A DNA stretch of 64,000 nt from Dipteris shenzhenensis (taxonomy: Eukaryota; Polypodiophyta; Polypodiopsida; Gleicheniales): the NCBI GenBank assembly GCA_047967505.1, contig CM106538.1; one strand, given 5' to 3'. How positions within the stretch are numbered: position 1 is the stretch's first letter; each line of letters opens with the position of its first letter. Positions 11,114-22,199 of this stretch are shown here, in pieces. The translations under genes were made by a program, and so were the position numbers. The notes beneath the pieces are model-generated. The model was not told where the DNA came from, searched no databases, and saw nothing but the letters and a program-made list of their open reading frames with translations.

Positions 11114-11414
11114 TGTTGGGATATCTCAAGGTGTATGCCTCAGGCACACCTTGGTTTCTATGTGTGAGTGCTAGAGGCACAGTTAGGTGCCCACAAGCAT
11201 AGTTAGGTGGTGGAAGAGCCACATAGGATGATTGAGAGAATCTAGGAGTAGATTGAGGAGATGATTGTGGAGCTCTGAAGTCATCAGTGATGTCAGTGAG
11301 CATGTATGAGGTGCCTACTTAAGGACCTCACTCTTCTTCATTCTACAGGCAAGCAAGTAATGCAAGTATTCTGAGTTTGTGTCCACTCTTTGCTTTCCTT
11401 TCAGCTTTCCAACA
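11114..11414 (+). repeat. 3' LTR of the TR-GAG element
   Basis: 301 bp, preceded by the polypurine tract at 11099-11113. It is about 99% identical to the 5' LTR. Confidence 0.95.
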
Positions 11415-13560
11415 AGCTATAGCTTGTTGACTCATTATCACAATTGATAAGGGTGTTATCTGATTTAATTGTGGGCAACATCCCAGTGATTCCTCTCATA
11501 ATGTGATGAGTGTGAGTTTGGCTCAATGAAGGATTTGCACCTAATGCATCATCATTCCTCTTTTTAAGAATCAAATACCATATACCAAGAAATGCTCTCC
11601 TTTTGTAAAGCCTTGATAAATATGTCTATAGAGCATTTGTGCCTACCCTTTTTTGACCTTAAGTGGTACCGAATATTATTGTGCTTAGCCTTGCAATAGT
11701 CCATAAGGTTCTTGGCAAAGCAATAATGGGAATGGAACTATGCTATGCTAATATTACAAAGCATTACCAAGAAATCTCTAAAACGAAATGGGTTCACATA
11801 TTGTTGTATTTGTTGTCATATACTTAGTCTTCATGGAAGAAGAGCAATGGAATTTGGCATTTTGCTCATCATCAATAGATACTTACACTAGTGAGTTAAA
11901 GGTGTGGCTAGTTGTGGACTTGTTAGCCGCCTACCCCTTGCATCTTCAAATTTGGAATTGTTTAAAAAACATCACATAGAATGTTTGATGCATGTAAGGA
12001 TTCTTTTCATCCCCTTCCATTGATTGCTAATTGCTAAAACTCATAGGATGTTAAACAAACCTAATTGCCCACTAGATGGCCGTACAAAGTGATTACCATA
12101 TTTATTTGTTTCTTGATAGCATCCAAATGTTGACTTGTCCCCACGGGAGTGAAAATTATTTTTCCAAGAAGCATTATCATACTTTAGCTTGTTAATGTTA
12201 AGGGCATCAGTGTGTGGCCATGCTTTTATGGTGAAAAAATCAATTTAGTATTCTTAAATTTATCATTTCAAATTCCTTACATAGTGTTGTTTAAGTTGCC
12301 CTATGAGAGCTACATTCAAGCTGTACTAGAGGTACTGCTCGCTTCCTTGTTTATGAAATAGAGTCTCTTTTTCTTAAGACCTCTCAAGTATCAATCTACA
12401 GACAACCCATGAAGTGGTCCTAGAATATATATTGTCTCATTATGGGATCTCTATAGATGAGTTAAAGGTCATGAGGTTTTTGGGAAATACAAGGGAGCCC
12501 TCCCCTTGTTGGTTGCAATAGATATTTGACCTTTAGAATGGTTAATTTGTCCCCTCAAGCCATTGGGAAAATCATGCAATTATTCCATGGATATAGGTCA
12601 TGGATTGTTCAAACAAGATTTTGACATGACAGACTGCCCTAGAACACCTAAGTTGTATTTGGAAATCTTGAGGAGACCACGGTTGAAGATTGGTTAAAGT
12701 GGTGTGGAATTGGAGAGACCATGGTTGAAGATTGGTTAAAGTGGTGTGGAATTAGTCTATTGATGCACAAAGTGTGACAATAGATCTTAACTTTAGGAGA
12801 TCGGCTACAATAGCGAGATCCTTCTCTCTATGAGCCAATCTCCCTAGATTGTAACTCAAGGAGTTAGTTGGCTAGCCACACTCGTAAATAAGTCTAAAGT
12901 ACCTTTACAAGAGAGTAACCAAAGCTCAAAATAAAAAAGTCCCAAGTGCAAGACTTGTATTTCAACCCATCATATCCCATGGAAATGATGCAAATTTAGT
13001 TTGACTCATGCATAGAAAGTAAAATGCCAATTGATTGCCGTTTAGTTCTTTATAGATTATCATCTTGGCCTCCATAAACTCTCTAATGAGCCTTACTAGG
13101 CAAAAAAGGCTGGAAGAATTGTAGATGGTGGGGAGAATGCTATTGAGCTTATTCTATGCTTCAATGACTAGCCTAAATGCCAGAAGTCATGACCATGCGA
13201 GTTGATTGTATAGCTACGTCCAAATCAATTGTTTCCATGTTCAAGCGTGCACTTCAAGAGAGCAGTGTAATTATGTCCTCTTCCACCTTGGCATCTATGG
13301 TGGCCAATTGAGTTATAATACTATGGAGCTCACTAATAAAATCACTTAGCTTGACATTTTCAAAAAAGTGTAGATTATATAATTTGACTTTGAGTGCAAT
13401 AAGAGTGTGCTTGGTACTCTCTCAATAGAGTTGATCCAACTGATTCATTTGATAGCCATCAAACCATTTGATGTAGGAGGGTTTCATACTTAGCAGACCC
13501 AAATCAAGTACCTCTTGATATATGGAGGTTTGTGGCCCTATGGGGTGCTGACTAAATGAA
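11415..13560 (-). mobile_element. Heavily decayed Ty1/Copia remnant
   Basis: Translating the minus strand shows scattered Copia pieces among many stops. At 13100-13480 a Gag block reads VKLSDFISELHSIITQLATI. At 11580-11660 the RNase H end reads KHNNIRYHLRS and then IDIFIKALQKES. Between them only short traces remain (KYDNASWKNNFHSRG near 12150). The order is correct for a minus-strand Copia with much sequence lost. No LTRs are visible. It is far older than the neighbouring TR-GAG element. Confidence 0.6.
12673..12754. repeat. 42-bp tandem duplication
   Basis: Two near-identical units, each GAGACCA(C/T)GGTTGAAGATTG and so on, start at 12673 and 12715 inside the decayed Copia. Confidence 0.85.
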
Positions 13561-13599
13561 TGAGCTTAGGATGTATATTAAGAGCAAAAACGGCCAATA

Positions 13600-13866
13600 T
13601 TTGCTCTTCGATGTTCTATTCAGGAACATTCCCAAACTCATCCTCTAAAAACATTTCCAAACTCAACTATTTGGTATTGCTTCAACTATTTCATGCATGT
13701 ATTACTAGAATAGTCTTGTATTTGCATTGCCGTGATATGCCAACTCATTGAGGATTTGGAAGAATCCCCATATGAGGTTATAAATGTGTATACCTAGATG
13801 AATCCAGGAACCTAGATAAATGTGTATACCTAGATGAATCCAGGAACATTCCCAAACTCATCCTCT
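13600..13866 (-). repeat. Dispersed repeat R1, inverted partial copies
   Basis: CAGGAACATTCCCAAACTCATCCTC appears near 13619 and again near 13840 as the reverse complement of the R1 core GAGTTTGGGCATGTTCCTG. Between them GTGTATACCTAGATGAATCC is itself duplicated (about 13784 and 13822). Confidence 0.7.
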
Positions 13867-13980
13867 AGATTTTTCCCTCTAAGAAGGAAACTTGCGGTTG
13901 TGTGCATTGTTGGTTTGGTATTTTTTGCAACTAGTTTTCATCATAGGCATGGTGTAAATTTTGTTGTATCTGTCTCTTAA

Positions 13981-14122
13981 GGGAACCTCTTTTTCAAGGA
14001 AATGTCCAACTACATTGCTGAGTCACATTTACCTTCTCCATTTTTTCTTAAGGAAACCTCTTTTTCAAGAAACTGTCGAACTACACTGCTGAGTCATATT
14101 TACCTTCTCCATTTTTTCTTAC
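13981..14122. repeat. 71-bp tandem duplication
   Basis: Two units (GGGAACCTCTTTTTCAAGGA and GGAAACCTCTTTTTCAAGAA starts) run 13981-14051 and 14052-14122, about 90% identical. No gene. Confidence 0.85.
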
Positions 14123-14187
14123 CCAATAAACTAGCAATGAATTCACCACATGTACGTAGGAGTGATTTTCTAGGCAGCACTCAAATG

Positions 14188-14227
14188 TGTGTGTGTGTGC
14201 ACACATGCACACGTGCGCGCATACATG

Positions 14228-14282
<55 letters not shown>

Positions 14283-14284
14283 AC
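14188..14284. repeat. Compound microsatellite (GT)n-(CA/CG)n-(CT)n
   Basis: A short GT run is followed by mixed CACA/CGCG purine-pyrimidine alternation (possible Z-DNA) and then about 24 CT repeats at 14230-14278. Short ORFs here are repeat artefacts. The stretch 14285-15825 has only unrecognised short ORFs. Confidence 0.95.
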
Positions 14285-15825
14285 TCACTTACACTCATCC
14301 CCTTTGGAACCCTAGCAGTCTTTGGGTTTAGAACCTTGCATTCTTTGTGGTTGTCAGCACTTTGATTGTCCATGGGGACATCATGGATCTTTTTCCCATA
14401 TGTAAAACGAAGGACCACAATGTCCATTATGAGATTGTCTCTGCAAGACATTATGAGATTTGCCTCACATTGCATAATATGATCATGGGAAATGAATAGA
14501 CAAATACGAGTCTACTTATGAGAGAGATCACCTGACGATTACAAATGGCTGTCAGGGATGTATTGTACCATACATAATTCATAATGGCCTAAAATGGAGA
14601 AGGACTTAGATTTAAAGGCATCGGAGAGTACATCTCACCCTACAGTTTTGGTGGGAAAAAGATTAGTACTTGGGGATGGAGAAGGAAGCTCCCATTTCTT
14701 TTCCCCCTTCTTTTGTCTTGGGGGAATCTTGCCCATTCTTCATACTACACAAATTGAAGTCAAGCAGCAGCTGAAACCTTCAAGCAAATGGGGGAGCTGG
14801 AGTGAGCCTATTGGCGCTATGACACATCAATTAAGGAGCCCTTTTTGAGTATGGACAAGATGGGCAGCTTCATATATGAAGCTAGGTGTGAAACACTCAG
14901 CTCTAGCCAGGTGAGTCTTCTTATATTAGGTTCTCCATCACGAGAGAAACTCAAGTGTCCATTCGATATTACAATGGATATTGTGTCGTTCAGGTTAGAG
15001 GGCACCATGCCCTCCTTCAAAATTCTTTATGTGAAGTGACACTACTATAACTCCCAAATGAATATCCGTTGTATGAGAGGAGAGCTTACAAATTCCTACA
15101 AAGGATTTGGCAGTGGTCCATCTAATGGTGCAAATCACTGATACGATTCCATTGAATGGTTCATAGGAGCATGTGAGAAATCAGCAACGGTGGTAGTCAC
15201 AAAGCTTCGGAAAGGTGGATCTCTTTGCAAGCATGTGATGAGCATAAAGCTTGGTCGCTTGGACCTTTGGTGGTGGTCCCTTAAGTGCAAATTCTTCATG
15301 GACCTTGCTGCTGTAGGCTTGTGTATAGCTGGAAGACCTCGCTTCTCCAACTAGCAGCACATTGTTGTTATGTAATCCTAGGGATCTTAGGAGTCTCTCT
15401 AATACTGGGAATTTCTTTACACTTCCAGTATTCGTGACTACGTGAAAATAAAACCTTCCTTGTATGCGTGGCTGCTGCTAAGACTAATTATACACTTACA
15501 CACTAGTAGAGCTCATTGGATAGCTCAAAGTATATTAGAGGTTCACATTCCTTTGTGCTTATAAAATGTCTTGGAGATGGATATTGTATATGTGCAAAGT
15601 TACACTCATTTGCTTGGCAATAGCACTTGGATATCAACATAGTAGAAGCAAAAAAGGCCTGGTGGCTAATGTACCAGACATGGGTGTCGATGGAACACTC
15701 ATAGCACACACACTACCTCTGGTGATTTGTTCTTTACGATAGCCCACTAGATAAACAGGGTAGAAATGAACTGGGAATAACATCCTTCATGCTTTGAGAA
15801 ACATCAAGATCCTCCATGCACTCTA

Positions 15826-16733
15826 TGGGCTCCGGATAGAGATCTACGCGAGGTCCTTTTGTCGTATATGACTATGGACCCCACCTTGACTGGCTTTAGC
15901 TGACCACCGACCAAGAAGCAAAAATTTCAGAATCAGGGTTGATTCGGTTGAATCGTCTGTGGGGTCTAGTTGTGAAGTGAAGAATTGTATATGTTGCAAT
16001 AGTTTTGAATTGTAGCCTATAGGTCACCTTCAATATGCAAAGACTATGATTTTTAGAGCCTAGCAGTTAGCGTGTTCATTTGGTGGGCGTGATTGTTAAG
16101 TCTATTTTGTGATCGACATAATGAATAGTGCTCAACCAAAAAATCAGCTCGACTATATTTTAAAGGAAAGCCTTGGACGTTTTTGTCACCTTCATATGGA
16201 GTGATGGCTCTGACGAGTCCATCGCCTTCGATATGCAATTGATTTGTCCTATTGTCCTAGCCTATCATCCACATATATATATGGCCCTAGTACCTCCTCC
16301 ATGGCTATGTCTTTAGATTCAATCAGTAATTCGTTGGACATATTGGTGATGATGGCAGACACCCACTTAGAAAGTTAACGTGTTGGATTGAACACCATTG
16401 TGCACAGTAGAAAAACACTATGTGGGTGATTGAAAGGGGAGGAAATGTTGTGGACTTCACATGGGAAGGGAAAGTGTGTAAGTTTGAGATTGGGGAGGGG
16501 AAATGGAGGAACGTGAATGAGCTGCCTATTAGTAGCAGTTGTGGATGCTCCAGGGCACAAATTGAACATTGTAATGGCCCCAGTGCTCACTAAATAGGGT
16601 CCTTCAAGCCCCGGAGCCTCAGCCCATGGATGATTCCGGCAAGGGCTCTCAAGCTTCCGACTCTCCAACTGTCAGGGTGGGGTCCATAGTCAAATAAGAC
16701 AAAAGGACCCCGCGTCAATCTATCCTAGGCCCA
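15826..16733. mobile_element. Candidate DNA transposon remnant with about 64-bp terminal inverted repeats
   Basis: The left arm 15826-15890 (TGGGCTCC...GGTCCTTTTGTC...GACTATGGACCCCACC, TTGAC) is the imperfect reverse complement of the right arm 16671-16733. The core GACTATGGACCCCACC is perfect. The 5-bp flanks are both CTCTA (15821-15825 and 16734-16738), consistent with a target duplication. The 780-bp interior encodes no recognisable transposase. Superfamily is unclear; a MULE-like MITE is possible, although MULEs normally make 9-bp duplications. Two inverted fragments of another element are the alternative. Confidence 0.5.
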
Positions 16734-17299
16734 CTCTATGTAGCAACCTCTTGCGCTCTCTAGTTGACGATAGGAAACTAACTCAAGAGACAACCTCTCT
16801 CATATATGGTCAACCTTTTCGACTATTACTTTATCTATTTCATTACATGACTAATTTGACATGAGCATCTCTTATGTTGTCCAAATTGGTCATGGCACCA
16901 ACAATTTACGTACATGGAATGCGCAAAAGTCTGTGTACCTTTACCCCGACTAGAAAGTAATGGATAGCCTTGAACATTACGTAGCTTCTCGTAAACACCA
17001 CGTTCGGGCTTCCACCTACCATTCGAGTCTTTGAAAACACTATAGCAGTAAGATAGGCTAGAGAAATTTTGGGCGCTAAGTTATGAATGTGTACGCGACT
17101 ACTATAAAGCTATTGGCAATCGATGAGAAAACTGTGTTAACAAGGAAATCTATCGACTGGCTAGTCTCCATTTCCAACAGTGGCTTCCCGACATGGCAAA
17201 GCATTCAAATGGTTCCAGGAAGGAGCGAATCTTTGTTTCTTGCACTGACCATGGGCTTCCAATCATGCTAATAATCATCTACTATTTCCACGATTCATT

Positions 17300-19250
17300 G
17301 TTATTCATTGTCTACTTATGGCTTGGCCCTCCTTGCTCCTTTCCGGAAGGGGATGGTTCCTTCCTTCAAGGGCCCGGCCCCTCCCTTCATGTCGCTTCCT
17401 CTTTCCTTGATTTGACCTTCCTGGTTGCAAGCTCAGCCTTTCTTGCTCCTTTCCTGAAGGGGGATGGTTTTTCCCTTCCTCGCAGTCTTGGACTTCTTCA
17501 ATTTGAGCTCCTTGTCTTTTGCATTTTTTGCCCAAATGGCAAATTGAGCTGCAGCATCTACTTTCTCGTCGTAGATAGCTATAACAAGCATGCACATTTG
17601 ATCTATCCATGACCTAGGCAATGGCAAATGGCATTCTCTACATAGCGATCTTGCATACACAAACACCCCAAAGAAAAAAACGTGCACAGGGTGGTAGCAT
17701 GTAGGCCATCGGATCTTACAGTCATCTATGATGGGGGTATGGTAGACCATGCATTTCGGACCCTACTGCACAGCAGGATGGGCATCCGATTTAACTATTG
17801 TGGTCTTTTATACCACAATCTTGCTCTGTACATGATGAAGTTGCTTCTTGATTCCTTCCTCCCTCATCCTAAGGTTGCGGATGTTCTCCTTAATCTCCTC
17901 CACTCTTTGATCACTCTGTGCAATAGCTTTATTTGAATTCCTCAGCATCTGTTGAAGCTGCTTAAATTGCTCAAAAACATCAACATGGGCCGTTTCCAAG
18001 ACTTCCACTCTAGTTTCAAAATCTCTCATGACGAAAGACTGTTGTTTAAAACTGTTGAAAGCCATGGCAAGCTCGTGCACAACCTATCGTGATCTTGTTG
18101 CAGGGTCTTGTAGCTTACTCTTTGAACTTCCAACAATGTTTCGAATAAACAACGCTCCAACTTGCTCCACCATTTGGCTACTCTCAGCATCCTTCCTAGA
18201 CTGGAGAGCTACCTCATTGTCTTCTCCTCCCCGATTGCTCTCCGCCCCATCCTTCTTGGCCTTGAAGGTCTCTCACAGTTCTTGCATCACTGCTCTAGTT
18301 TCTGCGTTCTCCCTTTTCAGCTCCTCCATCATCTCATTGCTAGCTCCTTGTCCGTGATGTCCCCATCACTTCTAAGTTCTTCAAGCTTATCTCGAAGCTC
18401 CTTGATGTGCTTCTCTGCTTCTTCTCTTTCATGCCTTTCCATGTCGCCTATTTTTTAAGTGTGACTTAGCTTGCTCTTGTGCCTACAAGGCCCTTGTTTG
18501 TGCCTCCTCTACCTTGGCTTTTGAACCCTCCTTGAGAATTTTCTCAAGTTGCACTGCCTTTGTTGCATCAGTGGCTTTCTCTTGTAGAAAAGTCACCTTC
18601 TGAGACATCTTCTTATCGTATTGCCCAAAAATCCCTTTTAGGGTAGATGTCATTAGGTGCATTACAACTCCAGTGGACTGAGATGACAATTGGGATTTCC
18701 CATCCATGCAATTCTTCAGGGTGGTTATCACGCTCTTGGAGATCGCCTTTTAAAAAGATATATCATGTCCTTTCAGTTGCTCTACTACTTCTTGAACCTA
18801 CAAGAACTTCATAGTTTCTCTCATATCAGGACATAAGTGCATTGTCTTCTTCAACACATCTTGGAGGTTTGTCGGCAAGCTAGAAAGCTTGACTCCACCG
18901 TCTTTACTAATCTGAGCATTGGGGTATACATCTAGAATATCCTGTCTCTTCCACTGCTTCTTGAAGAAGTGTGCTTGCAAATTGCCTCCATGAATGCTTG
19001 TGCATTTCCAATCACGCTTTCAGTGATGGTAATCTTCTGACCTTGACAGACTGTTTCTCCCTCCTTCATGTTCACCTCCTATACCAACCTAGTGAAGTTG
19101 CTAAGAGCATCCAAATTGGGCTTTTGAAAAGCGAGTGAGGAGCTCCCAAATGTCACGATTTCAAGATCAAGGAAGGAAAGGCTCTCGCACTTTGCTGCAG
19201 AGGGGGAGGAAAGTTTATGTGAGGAGCTCTCGAATTGTGCAGGGTCCATT
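17300..19250 (-). pseudogene. Broken coiled-coil protein gene, unrecognised
   Basis: Reading the minus strand from 19248, an ATG opens MDPAQFESSSHKLSS. The reading continues with several in-frame stops and frame changes through KEGETVCQGQKITITESVIG, FFKKQWKRQDILDVYPNAQI (18980 region), a helical stretch (18731-18483, KVTFLQEKATDATKAVQLEK), a Glu/Lys-rich part (about 18300, EMMEELKRENAETRAVMQEL), a long heptad-like coiled coil (18080-17808, FETRVEVLETAHVDVFEQFK) and a Lys-rich tail ending near 17433 (KELKLKKSKTARKGK). The total is roughly 600 codons. I do not recognise the family. It may be an accessory ORF of a lost retroelement or a retrogene. Many stops are TAG where CAG or TGG is expected. 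It lies in sense inside the 24-kb intron. Confidence 0.5.
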
Positions 19251-19528
19251 AGAGAGGGGATAGAAGTTCCAAGAAGAGTGCAAGGGAGATAGAAATGGTC
19301 AAAGGGAATAGAAGATGAAATAGTGAAGGAAATGGAATAGTGGAGGCTTGAGTTTGCAGTCTAAGTCCAAGGGAGAAAGAAAGAGTCGAGAGGGATAGAA
19401 GATAAAATAGTTAAGGGAATGGGATAGTGGAGGCTTAAGTTTGTAGCCCGACTACATTGCCAAGGTGAGAGCCACTGTGGTGGTTGGCTTGAATTTTGAT
19501 TAATTCAAGGCGATAGTACTGCCTTGCA

Positions 19529-19981
19529 TGGTAATGAGTGATTAGAGGTGGTGGCGTCTAAGATTACCAGCCATGTCTGTGGTGGCAGCTAAGATTCTAC
19601 TAGGCTGGCAGTTAATTACCAGCCACTGTAGTGGCCCGCAATTACTCACCTTCCAATTACCACCACCGGGGTTGCATGCATGATTACCACAAGTGTAGTA
19701 AATTACCAATCATCATGCTTGCATGTCAGTAGAGTACTAGAGTACATGGTAATGAGTGATTAGAGGTGATTAGGCTTCATATTTTACTTTTGTGGTAATT
19801 ACTATCCGGTGGTGGTGGCTAATCATGATTAGCCATGTCTATGGCCATCGAAATTACTAGCCACTACAGTGGCCCATAGTTACTCACCTGCCAATTACCA
19901 CCACCAGGCTTGCATGCATGATTACTACGAGTGCACTAAATTACATGTCACCGAGCTTACATGATCTATAGAGTACTAGAG
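19529..19981. repeat. Degenerate tandem repeat (about 210-240 bp unit), left two copies
   Basis: Units start CATGGTAATGAGTGATTAGA at about 19534 and 19744. They share TGGCAGT(T/C)AATTACCAGCCA-type blocks, TTGCATGCATGATTAC and GAGTACTAGAGT. A third copy continues after the Copia element at 26178. The Copia inserted within the third copy's TAGAG. Confidence 0.75.
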
Positions 19982-20152
19982 TGAGAGTGCTCTCAACGGA
20001 AGCAAGAATGGAAGAAGGAGAGAGAGAGATAGAGAGCCACACAAGTTTTGGTGGGTGCAGAACCACCCTAATCTTCTTTTTCATTTATTTATATATGTGT
20101 TTGAGTATTGTACATAACCGGGGTTAAGGCACAGTGACCTTTAACCCCCACA
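19982..20152 (-). repeat. 3' LTR of the complete Copia element
   Basis: 171 bp. It differs from the 5' LTR at four transition sites. The adjacent 20153-20166 reads as a polypurine tract on the minus strand (TTTAAGTGGGAGGT). Confidence 0.95.
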
Positions 20153-20457
20153 ACCTCCCACTTAAAGGACAATGTGCCTTTAAGGGAGAATAACTAGTGA
20201 GCATACTATCCAATGCCCATCAATACACAACAATACTCAAACTGCTGACTAGGTAGACTCTTCGTCAGCATATCTGCAGGGTTATCATCTGTATGAACCT
20301 TGACAAGCTCTATGCGCTTGTCCTCAAGTAGATGAAATGGTACCTGACCTCAATGCGTTTGTTCTTTGCATGAAAGACCGAATTCCGTGCTAGCTGAATA
20401 GCACTCATGGAATACTATGCAATGTCGGTACACCTGTATGAATCCCCAAATCTCCCA

Positions 20458-22195
20458 CTAGCCGATCAAGCCATATAGCCTCCTTGCAACCCTCTGTGGC
20501 TGCACATACTCAGCCTCTGTGGTAGACAAAGCAATGCACTTCTGTGCGCGAGACATCCACGACACTGAACCACCTGCAAAGGTGAACACATAACCAGAAG
20601 TGGATCTCCTACTATCCACATGCCCTGCATAGTCTGAATCTGTGTACCCAAGTACACGCATGTCTCCTTTACCAAAGCAGATGCACATCTCTTTGGTACC
20701 TTTCATGTACCTCATGATGCACTTAACTGCCTCTCAATGCCTCTTTCCTAGATTAGCCATATACCGGCTAACAACTTCCACTGCAAATGCAACTGCAAAT
20801 GCAATGTCTGGTCTAGTAGCTATCATAGCATACATAAGACTCCCAACTGCTGATGCATAAGGAACCTTGGCCATCATGGCCCTTTCCTCATCTGATTTGG
20901 GACTATCTGTATGACTCAGTTTCACATATGGAGGCAATGGAGTACTCACTTCCTTCCTCCCCTCCATATTGAAACGCTGCAATACTTTTATAACATACTC
21001 TTTTTGTGAAAGCCAAAGGAGTTTCCTACTCCGATCACGTGTGATGCGCATACCAAGAATATGACCTGCAAATCCCAAATCCTTCATATCAAAGGCCTCA
21101 TGCAACTTGGCCTTTAATGCATCTAGCTCATAAGTATTCTTGCTAGCCAATAGCATATCATCCACATATAGTGCCAGGATTATCAGGCTATTATCCTTAG
21201 CCCTTTTAGTGTAGAGGCAGTGATCAATTTCACTCCTTCTAAAACCCTGGGACCGAATAAAAGCATCAAACTTCTGATACTATTCTCTAGGTGCTTGCTT
21301 AAGACCATAGAGACTCTTCTTCAGCTTGCAAACTAAATGCTCTTTGCCCTTTTCTTCAAAGCCTTCCGGCTGCACCATGTAAATTTCCTCATGCAAATCC
21401 CCATGCAAGAAAGCTGTCTTGACATCCATTTGCATAAGCTCCATATCCTCTACTGCCACTAGTCCAAGGATGCATCTAAGTGTGGTCATCTTCACAACCG
21501 GAGAGAATATCTCATCAAAGTCCACACCCTTCTCTTGCTTGAACCCTTTAGCAACCAAACGGGCCTTGTACCTAGGCACATCATCACCTGTGACCTTCAT
21601 TTTGTAGACCCATTTACATGGCAATGCTTTCTTTCCATGTGGCAAAGAAACCAAGTCCCAAGTCTTATTCTTCATAAGTGAACTCATCTCTGATTGCATA
21701 GCATACTCCCACTTGCGTTGATCCTCACGCATCATAGCCTCTGTATAGCAAGAAGGCTCCCCGCAATCAATAAGCATCACATAGTCTACCCCTGGAACAA
21801 ACCTATCAGGCGGTCTAGACACTCTAGATGATCTTCTCAAGGGCATTTCAGCTTGCTGTCCCACTTGCATATCAGCCACATTTGGCTCATCATTTCCACC
21901 AATAGATGATCCATCATCTACCCTTGATTGTATACCTGTGGGAGTACTTGGTGGTACCATTTCTTGCACATTTGGTGCATGGACAGCTTGCTGTCTATCA
22001 ACATAGGCAGGTGGATTCACATCCTGGAAAGTGATTCTCCTCATTTCCACATCCCTCATGGGTGCCTTATGCATCTTCTTCTCATTGAAGACCACATCAT
22101 GGCTGCGTATGATCTTCTTTGCTTCTGGATCCTAGAGACGATAGCCCATCTCTCCACTTTCACCATAACCTAGAAAGATGCATTTCCTAGACTTA
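20458..22195 (-). pseudogene. pol: Copia reverse transcriptase-RNase H, broken
   Basis: The 3' half of pol is read from the minus strand. The integrase C-terminal end comes first (KLDPKSRKCIFLGYGESGEM, 22195-22140, with a stop where Trp is expected at about 22135). The RT core follows at 21620-21283 ([60 protein letters not shown]). A stop at 21283 replaces Trp. The catalytic LYVDDMLLASKN motif is at about 21175. RT continues to GKRH at 20734, where TGG has become TGA. RNase H (GYTDSDYAGHVDSRRSTSGY, STTEAEYV) follows until a one-base loss near 20501, beyond which the frame continues as ATEGCKEAIWLDRLVGDLGI. Nearly all of the five lesions are single-base, so the protein was functional not long ago. 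Confidence 0.9.
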
Positions 22196-22199
22196 GGAT

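Larger units (their letters stand above)
8749..11414 (+). mobile_element. Non-autonomous LTR retrotransposon coding only for Gag (TR-GAG type)
   Basis: A complete 2666-bp element has two 301-bp LTRs (TGTTGG...CCAACA) that differ at only three sites, all transitions. A tRNA-iMet primer binding site abuts the 5' LTR, and a G-rich polypurine tract (TTGAGGGGGGG) precedes the 3' LTR. The flanking five bases are AGCTG and AGCTA, a target duplication with one change. The 2064-bp interior encodes a Copia-type Gag with two zinc knuckles and nothing resembling protease, integrase or RT, so it must depend on an autonomous partner. This matches the class described in plants as terminal-repeat retrotransposons with a GAG domain. 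It lies in the 24-kb intron, antisense to the host gene. Confidence 0.9.

Noticed and set aside
14002-14331. 109-codon ORF with a Ser-Leu tail
   Set aside because: Its second half is the CT microsatellite and its first half a tandem duplication.
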